Under the pieces are notes generated by a model that saw only the letters and a program-made list of their open reading frames with translations, was not told the origin of the DNA and did not search any database. From an uncultured Rhizobiaceae group bacterium (GTDB taxonomy: Bacteria > Pseudomonadota > Alphaproteobacteria > Rhizobiales > Rhizobiaceae), in NCBI GenBank assembly GCA_937930635.1, contig CALHCF010000013.1:104012-168011 (forward strand): a stretch of DNA of 64,000 bases, given 5' to 3'. Made by a program: the position numbers and the translations under genes. Below, piece by piece: positions 8,441 to 17,438 of the stretch (within the stretch, counting starts at the first letter, position 1; each line of letters starts with the position of its first letter).

Positions 8441-9259
8441 ATGCTTGTGAACCGGCCCAGCATTGTAATCATTGCCGTTTTCGTTGCACTGGCAGCCCGA
8501 TCTGCATCAGCGCACGAGTATTATCTGATGCCGGACAGCTTCACACCGGCAGTCGGCACAGAAGTCGCGGTGGACCATCGCCTTGGTCAGAAGTTCAAGG
8601 GAAACAGACTTCCCTACATTGGGACCTGGAACCTGCGTTCAGAAATTTGGGAAGAAGGAAAGAAGCGCGAAGTCGCCGGTCAGGATGGCGATCGGCCTGC
8701 TTTGAAAATCACGTCTTCCAGCAAGCAGATGTATTCGGTTATCCATCAAAGCAATGTGGATTTTCTGACGTTCAAGACCTGGGAAAAGTTCCAGACTTAT
8801 ACAAAGAAGGAAGGGCTTGAATATGCGCTTGCCGACAGTGAAAACGGCACCAAACCGAAGATTGGGTTGTTAGAAGGGTATTCCCGGTTCGCAAAGACCC
8901 TGATCGCCCCTAACGGTACAGTTGAGGGAGAAGACGTTCCAACCGGCTTGAAAATTGAATTGATTGCTCTGGCCAACCCGATGACTTTGAAAACAGGAGA
9001 AGCGCTGCCAGTGCAGCTTCTCTATCAGGGCAAGCCGCTTGCCGGGGCCACCGTTAAAGTCTTTGTTGGCGTTGGCAATGAATTTACCCATCGGCTGATC
9101 TCGAACGGGGATGGCAAGGTTGAAATCCCCGGCGAAGGCCCCGGGCCATACCTTCTTAACGCTATTCACATGACTGAGCCGCAAAGTGCCGAAGCAAAAG
9201 GAAAGGGTGCTCATTGGGAAAGTTTCTGGGCGTCACTTACCTATAGGCGTAATCAGTAG
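8441..9259 (+). CDS. Periplasmic DUF4198 protein
   Basis: A 272-residue protein with a signal peptide (residues 1-23, cleaved near ARSASAHEYY). The mature N-terminus begins with His-Glu, as is typical of DUF4198, and the C-terminal part looks like a beta-sandwich (EALPVQLLYQGKPLAGATVK). DUF4198 proteins are thought to be periplasmic partners of nickel or cobalt transport; the substrate is not visible here. The ATG at 8441 directly follows AAGAAAGGAA. It is divergent from the HupE/UreJ gene and followed 35 bases later by a pqiA-like gene. Confidence 0.85.
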   Translation: MLVNRPSIVIIAVFVALAARSASAHEYYLMPDSFTPAVGTEVAVDHRLGQKFKGNRLPYIGTWNLRSEIWEEGKKREVAGQDGDRPALKITSSSKQMYSVIHQSNVDFLTFKTWEKFQTYTKKEGLEYALADSENGTKPKIGLLEGYSRFAKTLIAPNGTVEGEDVPTGLKIELIALANPMTLKTGEALPVQLLYQGKPLAGATVKVFVGVGNEFTHRLISNGDGKVEIPGEGPGPYLLNAIHMTEPQSAEAKGKGAHWESFWASLTYRRNQ

Positions 9260-9294
9260 TTTTACTGGTACTTGAACAGTCGGATAAGCCAATA

Positions 9295-9789
9295 ATGCGT
9301 CATACCGTCCCCTTGCTCCTGCTGCTCGCCGCTGTCTGTTTTGGCCTTGGTATCAGCCTGCCGATTGTTCGTTTTCAGAAACTCTATTTTTTCAACGATA
9401 CCCCGTCTCTGATCAACCTGTTTAGCGGGCTTTGGGTGGAGGGGAATTGGATTATTGCATTTGCTGTTATGATCTTCTCCGTCCTGTTTCCGGTTCTCAA
9501 ACTTGCAATCGTTTTCATCACGGCTTTCGCGCCGGAAACGAATTTTGCAAAGTCACCAATCACGCAATGGGCTGGTGTACTTTCAAAATGGTCGATGATG
9601 GATGTGCTGCTGGTTGCGCTCGTTATTTTTGCCGCGAAATCTTCAGGCCTTGCCGATGCCTTTGCGCAACCCGGCTTGTGGTTTTACGCCACAAGCGCAA
9701 TCAGCGGGGCGGTTGCTGCCGGTCTTCTAAAGCGAAACGCCACTCCTCCAGTGTTGATGGAGAAAGGGGAACAGGGTTCCCAACCCTAA
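9295..9789 (+). CDS. Paraquat-inducible protein A family membrane protein
   Basis: A 164-residue protein with about four membrane helices (residues 4-24, 46-80, 100-122, 128-150). It resembles a single PqiA domain: residues near the start resemble the PqiA entry PIVRFQKLYFF, and LFSGLWVEGNW plus FPVLKLAIVF are family-like. PqiA proteins sit in the inner membrane and cooperate with MCE proteins in envelope lipid transport; no MCE gene is present here. It follows the DUF4198 gene in the same direction, probably one transcript. Short for a full PqiA (two domains), but one-domain versions are common in alphaproteobacteria. Confidence 0.8.
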   Translation: MRHTVPLLLLLAAVCFGLGISLPIVRFQKLYFFNDTPSLINLFSGLWVEGNWIIAFAVMIFSVLFPVLKLAIVFITAFAPETNFAKSPITQWAGVLSKWSMMDVLLVALVIFAAKSSGLADAFAQPGLWFYATSAISGAVAAGLLKRNATPPVLMEKGEQGSQP

Positions 9790-9936
9790 GAGCCGCTTTG
9801 GTTCGCGTTATGCGGTCGAGCGCCGGCCACCCCATCCAGACCTGGTCAGTTGAAAGCAGGCTGAGAGGGTTTTGACCTCAAGTTTTCGGCAATGCAGGAG
9901 CTTTAAGCTGGCACCCGGTCAACGAAAAACTGAAAT

Positions 9937-10266
9937 TCAGGAGGGCAGGCGTCTGCCCGGCTCGTAGGCGTTTAATTGAGCCAGCAGGGCTTCTTCATCT
10001 TTCCGGCTCATACGGCCGGTGCGTGCAGGAACATCGGCTGCATCATTGTAGCGCAGCAGCTTGTTGCGCAAAGTGCGAACGGAAATGCCGAGAATGTCGG
10101 AGGCCCAGGTGCGGTTACCGCCACAACGCGCCAGAGTGGACAGGATCAGATCACGCTCCACATCATCCAGTTTGCGACCCACATGGGGTTCAATGTCGAA
10201 TTGCGATCTACCTGCCAGATTGTTTTGGCTCATATTTCCGGTGGTCCCTGTTGCCTTTATTGCCAT
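9937..10266 (-). CDS. Fis-type helix-turn-helix protein
   Basis: A 109-residue protein whose central segment (LDDVERDLILSTLARCGGNR followed by TWASDILGISVRTLRNKL) is a Fis-type DNA-binding domain like the C-terminus of NtrC-family activators, but with no AAA+ or receiver domain. Stand-alone versions of this size are frequent in Hyphomicrobiales. I chose the ATG at 10266 (MAIKATG) because relatives start similarly; an ATG at 10233 is an alternative with a weak GGAA upstream. The target promoters are unknown. Confidence 0.75.
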   Translation of the reverse strand: MAIKATGTTGNMSQNNLAGRSQFDIEPHVGRKLDDVERDLILSTLARCGGNRTWASDILGISVRTLRNKLLRYNDAADVPARTGRMSRKDEEALLAQLNAYEPGRRLPS

Positions 10267-10451
10267 GGGGAAAGCGGACGAGCTTTTGCATCGTGTCAGT
10301 GACAATGCCAAGTCGCCCGGCCAAGTCGCCCGGTTCGTCCCATCACTGTGACCGTTTATGGTAAACCGGCGGTTAAGCCTGCAAAAATAAACACGAAAAA
10401 TCGCATCTCCACCATCGGGAACCTGAAGATGGAAGAAATGTATTATCTACA

Positions 10452-10490
10452 GAGCCTGTGTTGCTGGCTGGCTGCCAGGCAACAGGCTTA
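10452..10490 (-). terminator. Hairpin after sciP, possible terminator
   Basis: An inverted repeat (AGCCTGTGTTGC / GGCAACAGGCT, with an internal TGG/CCA pairing) overlaps the 3' end of sciP. There is no good T-run on the minus strand, so its role as a terminator is weakly supported. Confidence 0.3.
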
Positions 10491-10763
10491 GTGTCGATAT
10501 TGCTGAATACGGGTGGTCCGCAATCCGGCCAGGCCATGATCTTCAATAGATGCCTGCCATGAAAGAAATTCTTCAACCGTCAGCGTATAGCGCTGACAGG
10601 CTTCATCGAGGCTCAGCAAGCCACCACGAACAGCGGCAACCACCTCCGCCTTACGGCGAATGACCCAGCGGCGGGTCGAGGATGGCGGAAGGTCCGCAAT
10701 CGTCAGGGGGCTACCATCCGGGCCGATGACATATTTAACCCTTGGGCGCATTTGATCGGTCAT
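10488..10763 (-). CDS. sciP: CtrA inhibitor SciP (DUF1153)
   Basis: A 91-residue protein matching the SciP/DUF1153 family: RVKYVIGPDGSPLTIADLPP then TRRWVIRRKAEVVAAVRGGL and the helix-turn-helix segment LSLDEACQRYTLTVEEFLSW. SciP is an alphaproteobacterial cell-cycle regulator that binds DNA and blocks CtrA-dependent transcription. Length and motif order are normal. The ATG at 10763 is preceded by AGAGAGT. It places the organism firmly in Alphaproteobacteria. Confidence 0.93.
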   Translation of the reverse strand: MTDQMRPRVKYVIGPDGSPLTIADLPPSSTRRWVIRRKAEVVAAVRGGLLSLDEACQRYTLTVEEFLSWQASIEDHGLAGLRTTRIQQYRH

Positions 10764-10901
10764 ATTACTCTCTACTCAATACAAAAACCTGTCTGACCAG
10801 ACAGACCCAACTTATGCCTTATGACTTAAAAATTGCTGAAAGCCCGGTTAGGGATTTGGTAGGAGTTGAGCCCGGCAGAGCGGCGTTGTGTAAAGCTGCT
10901 G

Positions 10902-11543
10902 CTATTTCATATCGCTGAACCGACGAGATAGTTCATCAACCTGCGCGTTGTTGAGGTGACGAACCTTCTGCCCCCTGAGCGTGACGAGCAGTTTTGCGGT
11001 TTCCTCCAGTTCTTCGGCGGCATAGACAGCAGAATGAAGGTCCTTCCCGCTTACCACCGGGCCATGATTTGCCAGAAGCACAGCGGCTGCATCTCCGTTC
11101 AGATTGCGGATATGATCCCCCATCGCCTCATCGCCCGGCGGCTCGTAGGGTAGCAACCGCACCTTACCCACCCGCATCACAACATAGGGTGTGATTGGTG
11201 GTATGCAGTCGTTTGGATCGGTATCCTCCAGACAGGAAAGTGCCGTAGCAAAAGTCGAATGCAGGTGAACCACCGCTCCGGCCTGGGGTCGTGTCTGATA
11301 AAAGGCGCGGTGCAGGAAGACTTCTTTTGATGGCTTGTCGCCGCTGACCAGATTGCCTTTGTCATCGAGCCTGCTGATGCGATCGGCCTCAAGCGCCCCA
11401 AGCGATGAGTTGGTGGGCGTCATCAACAAACCATTTTCCAGGCGAACCGAAATATTTCCGGCTGTTCCAACGCTGAAACCACGCTCAAAGAGCGAACGAG
11501 CCAGCCGCACCATCTCGCTGCGCAGGGATGCTTCATCCATCAT
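10902..11543 (-). CDS. otnC: 3-oxo-tetronate 4-phosphate decarboxylase
   Basis: A 213-residue class II aldolase/adducin-fold protein. The zinc-ligand His residues appear in VVHLHSTFATAL and VLLANHGPVVSG, and GTAGNISVR is the phosphate-binding loop. It is translationally coupled to the kinase gene upstream (4-base ATGA overlap at 11540-11543), the standard otnK-otnC arrangement for catabolism of D-threonate / L-erythronate-type acid sugars via 3-oxo-tetronate 4-phosphate to dihydroxyacetone phosphate. The matching dehydrogenase and isomerase genes are not in view. Confidence 0.88.
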   Translation of the reverse strand: MMDEASLRSEMVRLARSLFERGFSVGTAGNISVRLENGLLMTPTNSSLGALEADRISRLDDKGNLVSGDKPSKEVFLHRAFYQTRPQAGAVVHLHSTFATALSCLEDTDPNDCIPPITPYVVMRVGKVRLLPYEPPGDEAMGDHIRNLNGDAAAVLLANHGPVVSGKDLHSAVYAAEELEETAKLLVTLRGQKVRHLNNAQVDELSRRFSDMK

Positions 11544-12790
11544 GATTGCCCGGCCAACAGTTTCGCCGCCTTCTCGAAAAAATCGACGGTTCCAAAATTT
11601 CCTGACTTTAGCGCGACAACAAGATCAGATCCCGCCCGCAACGCAGGAACGCCGGGGTCGATCTCCGGACCGATTTCAAATTGCTCAACCGCCAGTCCCT
11701 CAACCACCGCACCGGAAGTCTCTCCACCTGCCACGATCAGTCGCTCAACACCTGCTGAAACGAGAAGCCGGGCAGTGTCTGAAAAAAATCTCTCCAGTGC
11801 TTCTGCTGATTTTTCGCGGCCGAATTTTTTCTGTATCTGTTTGACCGCTCCGGGATCGGCCGAACTGTAAATTACCGGCAGACTATCCGCCTTCATGGCC
11901 CAGTCCACCACTGCCTCGGGTACAAGTGCACCGGACATGACTTCTGTGACTGAAATCTCATAGCCGGGATGATCGCGCTGATGTTTTTCCAGCTGGCCTC
12001 GTGTCGCAATCGAGCAGGAACCCGATAGTATGACGCAAGATCCCCGTTGCCCTGTCCACGGGGTCGGGGATTGGTTCGCCAGGCCTTTTCTGTGAAAATT
12101 GGCGGGCAATCCAAGTGCCACCCCTGAGGCGCCGGTGACGAGGGGCAATCCATCTGCCGCCGCTCCTATTTCACGCAAATCCGCGTCGCGCAGGGCATCA
12201 ACCACGATCAAACGCTTTCCCGCCTCAGCTTCATTATCAAGCGCGGTCAAAATGGCATCTCGGCCCCGCAAAACGATGTCTGCAGCCACGTGACCGACGT
12301 CCAAGGCGGTCTGATGAGTGAGCCAGCGGCGTATATCGGGGTCGGTCATGGGCGTTATGGGATGATTTTCCATCCCCGATTTGTTCAATAAGACATCGTT
12401 GACAAACAGATGTCCCTGATAGACCGAGCGGTTTGTTCCGGGAAATGCCGGACAGACAATCACCTTTTCAGCCCCTAGCGCCTTTGCCAGCGCCTCGGCT
12501 ACCGGGCCGATATTTCCTTCTTTCGTGGAATCAAATGTCGAGCAATACTTAAAGAAAAACTGCACACATCCCTGCGCTTGCAACCACCGCAAAGCCTGCA
12601 GGGAAAGGCGGACTGCCTGCGCAGGATCGATTGACCTGGACTTCAGGGAAATCACGCCAGCCTCGACATCATCACTGGCCGGACCGTCAGGTATGCCGGT
12701 GTACTGAACAACGTTCAGCCCTTCCTTGGCCAGCGTATTGGCCAGATCACTGGAGCCCGTGAAATCATCCCCTATGCAGCCGAGTAACAT
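11540..12790 (-). CDS. otnK: 3-oxo-tetronate kinase (four-carbon acid sugar kinase)
   Basis: A 416-residue protein with the two-domain DUF1537 kinase layout. The N-terminus LLGCIGDDFTGSSDLANTLA is the family signature, FFKYCSTFDSTKEGNIG lies near residue 85, and the C-terminal nucleotide-binding part has IVAGGETSGAVVEGL and LKSGNFGTVDFF. It phosphorylates 3-oxo-tetronate to the substrate of OtnC, whose gene overlaps its stop. Start ATG at 12790. Divergent from mnmA. Confidence 0.9.
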   Translation of the reverse strand: MLLGCIGDDFTGSSDLANTLAKEGLNVVQYTGIPDGPASDDVEAGVISLKSRSIDPAQAVRLSLQALRWLQAQGCVQFFFKYCSTFDSTKEGNIGPVAEALAKALGAEKVIVCPAFPGTNRSVYQGHLFVNDVLLNKSGMENHPITPMTDPDIRRWLTHQTALDVGHVAADIVLRGRDAILTALDNEAEAGKRLIVVDALRDADLREIGAAADGLPLVTGASGVALGLPANFHRKGLANQSPTPWTGQRGSCVILSGSCSIATRGQLEKHQRDHPGYEISVTEVMSGALVPEAVVDWAMKADSLPVIYSSADPGAVKQIQKKFGREKSAEALERFFSDTARLLVSAGVERLIVAGGETSGAVVEGLAVEQFEIGPEIDPGVPALRAGSDLVVALKSGNFGTVDFFEKAAKLLAGQS

Positions 12791-12964
12791 CGGATGCCTC
12801 CAATATATTCCTACATAATTTCAGGCACTTTTGGACGCAGACCTGGCAATTGGCAAGCGCGGGTGGCCGTGCTTTGAACCGGGGGCCGCAGCCAGGCTTG
12901 TGCTTGCCGGTTGTGCAGACTTGTGGCAAACCGAACACGTTTTGAACAACGAGCAGTGCAAACC

Positions 12965-14155
12965 ATGGCCGTGAACTCTCTAGGCTTTGATAAATCCCCC
13001 GATGATACCCGTGTGGTCGTTGCCATGTCGGGCGGCGTGGATTCGTCCGTGGTTGCCTGCCTGTTGAAACGCCAGGGTTATGATGTTGTGGGCATGACCC
13101 TTCAACTCTATGACAATGGTGCTGCAGTACACCGCAAGGGTGCCTGTTGTGCGGGTCAGGATATTCATGATGCGCGCCGGGTTTCGGAACAGATGGGTTT
13201 CCCTCACTATGTTCTGGACTACGAGCAGCGCTTTCGTGAACAGGTCATCGACCCTTTTGCAAATGCCTATATCGACGGCGAAACGCCGATACCTTGCGTT
13301 GCGTGTAACCAGACCGTCAAGTTTTCAGATCTGTTGACGACCGCCCGCGAACTGGGCGCTGATTGTCTTGCGACAGGGCATTATATTGTCAGCCGACAGG
13401 GCGACAACGGCCATCGTCAGCTGTTCCGCCCGGCTGATTCAGATAAAGACCAGAGCTATTTTCTGTTTGCCACGACGCAAGAACAACTCGATTTTCTTCG
13501 TTTCCCTCTAGGCGAAATACCAAAGGCCGAAACGCGGGCCATGGCCGAAGAAATGGAGCTTTCCGTCGCGGCGAAGTCTGACAGTCAGGATATCTGTTTT
13601 GTGCCAAAAGGAAGCTATGCGGATATCATCGCCAAGCTTCGGCCCGAAGCAGGAACACCGGGAGATATCGTCCATGTGGATGGACGTATTCTGGGCCGTC
13701 ATGACGGTATCATTCACTACACAATTGGCCAGCGTCGGGGCATCGGCGTGGCGACGGGTGATCCTCTCTATGTCGTCAATCTCAATGCCGACAGCGCCAC
13801 CGTTACGGTTGGTCCGCGCCAAGCTCTGGCCACGCGCCGTATCATATTGCGGGATGTCAATTGGTTGGATGACACGCCACTTGATAATCTTCCCCGGGAC
13901 GGGCTGGCTCTTTACGTGCGGGTCCGTTCCACCCGTCCGCCGGTCCCGGCTGTTCTGACGTTGGAAAATGATGATGCTGTCATCACACTGGCCGATAACG
14001 AGGATGGTATTTCACCGGGGCAGGCCTGTGTCTTTTATCAAAACGGCGATCAGCGGTCGCGGGTTTTGGGTGGTGGCTGGATCAAATCCGCCGACCATGA
14101 CTTCGCTGCGGTTCGTAATCACGAAATGGCTGCTGAGCCAGCTGCGATTACCTGA
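12965..14155 (+). CDS. mnmA: tRNA-specific 2-thiouridylase MnmA
   Basis: A 396-residue PP-loop enzyme that makes the 2-thio group of U34 in tRNA-Lys, -Glu and -Gln. Visible motifs are the PP-loop MSGGVDSSV (about residue 21), the first catalytic cysteine in [11 protein letters not shown], the second in [14 protein letters not shown], and [11 protein letters not shown]. The ATG at 12965 gives a short leader before the PP-loop; the frame is open further upstream but the extra residues are not family-like. It is the last chromosomal gene before the tRNA-Met that carries the island. Confidence 0.96.
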   Translation: MAVNSLGFDKSPDDTRVVVAMSGGVDSSVVACLLKRQGYDVVGMTLQLYDNGAAVHRKGACCAGQDIHDARRVSEQMGFPHYVLDYEQRFREQVIDPFANAYIDGETPIPCVACNQTVKFSDLLTTARELGADCLATGHYIVSRQGDNGHRQLFRPADSDKDQSYFLFATTQEQLDFLRFPLGEIPKAETRAMAEEMELSVAAKSDSQDICFVPKGSYADIIAKLRPEAGTPGDIVHVDGRILGRHDGIIHYTIGQRRGIGVATGDPLYVVNLNADSATVTVGPRQALATRRIILRDVNWLDDTPLDNLPRDGLALYVRVRSTRPPVPAVLTLENDDAVITLADNEDGISPGQACVFYQNGDQRSRVLGGGWIKSADHDFAAVRNHEMAAEPAAIT

Positions 14156-14326
14156 TTGTTCCAACAGTCAACGGGACTGATGAAGCTGCAAGATACGCTG
14201 TTGACAGTAAGCCGCCGCCGACCCTATATCCCGTGCGGTTGAAGCAGCCAAAGTGCCCTTCACACCGGCCGCACTTCATGGGCATCGCCCACGAAACTGC
14301 AGCAATGTCCATCCGGACCACCCTGT

Positions 14327-14403
14327 GGCGGGGTAGCTCAGCTGGTTAGAGCAGCGGAATCATAATCCGCGTGTCGGGGGTTCAAGTCCCTCTCCCGCTA
14401 CCA
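14327..14403 (+). tRNA. tRNA-Met (anticodon CAT), integration target
   Basis: A 77-nt cloverleaf including the encoded CCA. The acceptor GGCGGGG pairs with TCCCGCT through two G-U wobbles. The D arm is GCTC..GAGC. The anticodon stem GCGGA/TCCGC carries the loop ATCATAA with anticodon CAT, and the T arm contains GGTTCAAGT. There is no C1-A72 mismatch and no three G-C pairs in the anticodon stem, so it is an elongator Met tRNA (a CAT-reading tRNA-Ile is less likely). Its 3' 46 bp are duplicated at 63357-63402. Confidence 0.95.
14358..14403 (+). repeat. attL of the 49-kb element (46-bp direct repeat)
   Basis: The last 46 bases of tRNA-Met, from the anticodon loop to CCA, are repeated exactly and in the same orientation at 63357-63402. 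This is the classic footprint of tyrosine-integrase insertion into a tRNA 3' end, leaving an intact tRNA at the left. Confidence 0.93.
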
Positions 14404-14446
14404 ACAAAATCAATAACTTACAGTAATTTCAGATTTTGCCAAATGC

Positions 14447-14472
14447 TCTTAGGCACGCATTAGGCACGCAAA
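14447..14472 (+). repeat. Arm-type repeat, left copy (outer integrase)
   Basis: Two tandem 10-bp units TTAGGCACGC separated by one A, within a 26-bp sequence that recurs exactly at 63213-63238 in the same orientation. Position just inside attL and, on the right, directly upstream of int2 fits arm-type binding sites of that integrase. Confidence 0.75.
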
Positions 14473-14603
14473 TATTTTGGCGGCATGTTTTTTATGCTTT
14501 GAACTTTTGCTGAGAAGGGAAGAGGGAAGTAGCGGCCTGCTTCTAGCTTCAATATTTGAAATTGGTTTCCAATTTGATCGAATATCAAATTTGGCCCTTG
14601 AAT

Positions 14604-14697
14604 AATAGCAAGAGTGGTTAGCAGATTCTCGAGTTATATTCTCTGGTTAAAAGCGTGAGTTCGAATCTCAAATCTACATCTCATCGCCCGCTCCAAT
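14604..14697 (+). other. tRNA-like remnant with inner att candidate
   Basis: Degenerate tRNA features: a D-arm-like GAGTGGTTAGCA, a T-arm-like GTGAGTTCGAATCTCA, and at 14678-14697 ATCTCATCGCCCGCTCCA, which looks like a tRNA 3' end with CCA. It cannot form a full cloverleaf. The 11 bases ATCTCATCGCC (14678-14688) recur in the same orientation at 61942-61952, so they may be the crossover site of an inner element. Confidence 0.35.
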
Positions 14698-14809
14698 TTC
14701 TCTTCTCATACATTCTCATAAATCACCTAAAACCCTTACAAAACAAGGGTTTTTGTGTTATCGTGCTTCTCATTGCAGAACATGGAAAACCATAAAATTC
14801 CGTCCATTT

Positions 14810-14860
14810 GTTGTACAAGTGTTGTACAATTTCTCAAATTCTCGGAATTTTGTTGTACAG
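14810..14860 (+). repeat. Arm-type sites upstream of int1
   Basis: Three copies of GTTGTAC(A) at 14810, 14821 and 14852 in the leader of the P4-type integrase. The first two, 11 bp apart, match a pair at 61878 and 61889 with the same spacing. The 16 bases ending in the first copy (from 14801) also occur exactly at 61695-61710. These are candidate arm-type and autoregulatory sites for Int1. Confidence 0.6.
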
Positions 14861-14867
14861 CGAGAGA

Positions 14868-16064
14868 ATGGCACTCACAGACGCTCAAATTCGTGGCTTT
14901 AAGCCGGAAGGAAAACGCTACCGAAAATCGGATGCAAATGGCCTTTATCTGGAGGTCATGCCTACCGGGGGAAAGTTCTTCCGGTTGGCTTGTCGGCTTG
15001 ATGGAAAACAGCGAACATTCTTTATCGGCGAGTATCCTGACATGCGTCTGGCAGATGCGAGGCTAAAAGCCGCTGAATACAAGCGCAGCGCTAAAGAGGG
15101 AAAAGACCCTACAGCAGACCAGAAAGAAGAGAAAGCCGAGAGAGAAAAAGTTGATCCGCTCTGGAAAGATATCGCCCAGGATTACCTCATGCTTCGCCAG
15201 CGAAGTGGCGCCGCGCAACGGACACTTCAGAAACTACATCGACAAATTCAGGTTACGATAGACGCGTTGGGGGATAGGGAAGTCACAGACATTACAGCAG
15301 AGGATGTGCTCGATGTGGTCAATCCGATTGCAGACGCAGGACATGTCGAAAACGCCCATGAGATACGATCACGGTTTTCGCAAGTGTTTCGCTATGCTGC
15401 TGCAAGGGGACTGGTGAAACACGACCCAGCATCCATGACCATCGACGCTATGGTCCCTAGAAAGAGAGGGGAGTTCGCAGGCCTTACCGATCCAAAAGAA
15501 GTGGGTCAGTTAATGAAAGACATTCATGCATATCGCGAACGCTATTTCTGGGTTGGTTCTGCATTGCTTCTTTCAGCCTATCTGTTTCCTCGTAATTCCG
15601 AACTGCGCGGCATGCGCTGGGATGAAATTGACTGGAAAGAAAAGCTCTGGGAAATTCCAGCTGAGCGCATGAAAATGAAACGGGAGCACATTGTGCCTCT
15701 ACCGAAGCAAGCAATAAAAGTGCTGAAGGAAGTCAAGAAAATTCATCTTGGAGCTGAGTTGGTTTTCCCGGCTCCTCGTGATCCAACTCGAATGATGTCT
15801 GACGCCACTTTCGGAAAAGCACTACGCTCGATGGGATACTCAAGCGATCGCCATGTCCACCATGGTTTCCGAACTACTGCCAGCACACTGCTTAACGAAA
15901 TGGGCTGGAACTCTGATTGGATCGAGCGACAACTTGCGCACGTTCAACAGAACCGCGTCAGAGCCAGCTACAACAAGGCAGAATATCTGGAAGGCCGAAG
16001 GGAAATGATGCAGGCCTATGCAGACAGAACAGATGAGTTGGGTGGTATGATCACGAAAACGTGA
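14868..16064 (+). CDS. P4-type tyrosine integrase (Int1)
   Basis: A 398-residue integrase with an N-terminal arm-binding domain (DUF4102-like: ALTDAQIRGFKPEGKRYRKS, then DANGLYLEV), a core-binding domain (about 105-200) and a catalytic domain. Catalytic residues visible are Arg in PRNSELRGMRW, His-x-x-Arg in HHGFRTTAS, and the LAHVQQN..ASYNKAEY box with the tyrosine. The ATG at 14868 is preceded by GAGAG and by GTTGTAC repeats. P4-type enzymes insert at tRNA 3' ends. It lies next to attL, while a second integrase borders attR, so Int1 probably belonged to an inner element with arms at 14.8 and 61.9 kb. Confidence 0.92.
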   Translation: MALTDAQIRGFKPEGKRYRKSDANGLYLEVMPTGGKFFRLACRLDGKQRTFFIGEYPDMRLADARLKAAEYKRSAKEGKDPTADQKEEKAEREKVDPLWKDIAQDYLMLRQRSGAAQRTLQKLHRQIQVTIDALGDREVTDITAEDVLDVVNPIADAGHVENAHEIRSRFSQVFRYAAARGLVKHDPASMTIDAMVPRKRGEFAGLTDPKEVGQLMKDIHAYRERYFWVGSALLLSAYLFPRNSELRGMRWDEIDWKEKLWEIPAERMKMKREHIVPLPKQAIKVLKEVKKIHLGAELVFPAPRDPTRMMSDATFGKALRSMGYSSDRHVHHGFRTTASTLLNEMGWNSDWIERQLAHVQQNRVRASYNKAEYLEGRREMMQAYADRTDELGGMITKT

Positions 16065-16181
16065 TCAAAAAACATTCCGTACCATCCAAACAAATAGAAA
16101 ACATTGCTGAACATGCTGCTCGGTGACAGCGTGTGAAGTGTGATTAAATTAGGTGTCCTCAACAACAGAGGATATTTAAAA

Positions 16182-16247
16182 ATGCAAACACCTAGATCAT
16201 TTGCAATGAAGGCCAACCAATCTCAACTTCCGAAATCGGGGAGCTGA
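16182..16247 (+). CDS. Possible 21-residue leader peptide
   Basis: A short frame starting at 16182 with a good AGAGGAT ribosome site 8 nt upstream. It ends 3 bases before the ATG of the GP88-like gene, whose own GGGAG site lies inside its last codons. It may be a leader coupling translation or simply chance. I do not recognise the peptide. Confidence 0.25.
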   Translation: MQTPRSFAMKANQSQLPKSGS

Positions 16248-16250
16248 GAT

Positions 16251-16985
16251 ATGTCAAAGTTTCTAATAACCAAGCGATCACAAAACCGGGTTACCGGCCC
16301 GATTATGGTCACAACCAGCCCTCGCAAAACATGCCCAAGCGCATGTCCATTCAGAAAAACTTCTGATAGCGACCAGGCCGGACTCTGTTATGCTGAACAT
16401 GGAATGTTAGGTGGCTTCCTATGGACAAAACTTGATGATTTACTGGTCGGTGGATCATTCCAAAACGGTGCTATCAAAGTTCATTCTTTAGAAGAGCTCT
16501 GCAATTCTATCCGGTCGTTACCCAAGGGTACAATCTGGCGGCATAATCAAGCCGGTGATCTACCAACAAAAGATGGGGAAACGATTGACGTAGCAGAACT
16601 GGACTGTTTGGTGGCTGCGAATGATAATAAGCAAGGTTTCACCTACACCCACTTTGACGTGATCAATAACGAAAACAACTGCGAGGCCGTAAAGTCAGCT
16701 AACGACAACGGCTTTACGATAAACCTGAGCGCAAATGATTTAGAACATGCTGACCAGTTGTCTGAAACAAATGCAGGGCCTGTGACAGTTGTTGTACCAG
16801 CTTCCCAAACTATGAACACTCTGACGCCCAATGGGGTAAAAGTAGTTGTCTGTCCTGCTCGGGTACGGGAAAACGTAACATGCGCAACCTGCCGCTTATG
16901 TGCACGTCAGCGTGATTTTGTGATCGGGTTCCCTGCATTGGGCCGCAATCAACACAAACTTAAGGCAGCGAATGACAATGCGTGA
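16251..16985 (+). CDS. GP88-like (DUF7227-type) cysteine-rich protein
   Basis: A 244-residue protein with an N-terminal cysteine cluster (KTCPSACPFRK followed by GLCYAEHG) and a C-terminal one (VVCPARVRENVTCATCRLC). This layout recalls phage Gene product 88 / DUF7227 proteins, whose function is unknown. A metal- or Fe-S-binding role is suggested by the spaced cysteines but not shown. The ATG at 16251 has GGGAG 6 nt upstream. It lies directly after int1 and before an integrase fragment, consistent with phage-derived cargo. The family call rests on motif resemblance. Confidence 0.6.
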   Translation: MSKFLITKRSQNRVTGPIMVTTSPRKTCPSACPFRKTSDSDQAGLCYAEHGMLGGFLWTKLDDLLVGGSFQNGAIKVHSLEELCNSIRSLPKGTIWRHNQAGDLPTKDGETIDVAELDCLVAANDNKQGFTYTHFDVINNENNCEAVKSANDNGFTINLSANDLEHADQLSETNAGPVTVVVPASQTMNTLTPNGVKVVVCPARVRENVTCATCRLCARQRDFVIGFPALGRNQHKLKAANDNA

Positions 16986-17007
16986 ACGGTAAGGCTTCCT
17001 AATGATA

Positions 17008-17137
17008 GCTAGTTCCTTGCTCAATGACATGGACTGGAACGCAGATTGAATCCGATCGGCAACTCGCTCATGTTTATCAGAACCTTATCCAAGCTAGCTA
17101 CAACAAGGCCGCATCTGACAAATTGCAAATTAATTAA
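17008..17137 (+). pseudogene. Remnant of a P4-type integrase C-terminus
   Basis: The translation reads SSLLNDMDWNAD, then after a stop and a frameshift DRQLAHVYQN and QASYNKAASDKLQIN. This parallels the C-terminus of Int1 (TLLNEMGWNSDWIERQLAHV..ASYNKAEY). It is a decayed end of a second, related integrase, evidence that another element once ended here. Confidence 0.8.
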
Positions 17138-17438
17138 AAAGGGCTTGCAAAAAGGGAGCCATCCACACAGGACAAAGTGACCAATTTAGTTTTGGTGCTT
17201 TGTTCTGGTTCCGACTCTCATCAGTTAACTACGTTGCACAACTAGGATCATTTGTGCCTTATTATGAACGATATTCATGCCTATGTAGCACTATCGATAT
17301 ATGCCAGACTACTTGGCTTCTTCGCCCATCGTTGATGGCTGCGCACAACTCAGGCTCTCCCATAATAATCGACTTTTAGCAGGACACGCAAAACACGTGT
17401 GCTTCTGTATGTGCAATCCATTGGTGAAAGGAATTACA

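Noticed and set aside
14604..14697. Functional tRNA gene
   Set aside because: D- and T-arm-like pieces exist but the acceptor and anticodon stems do not pair.
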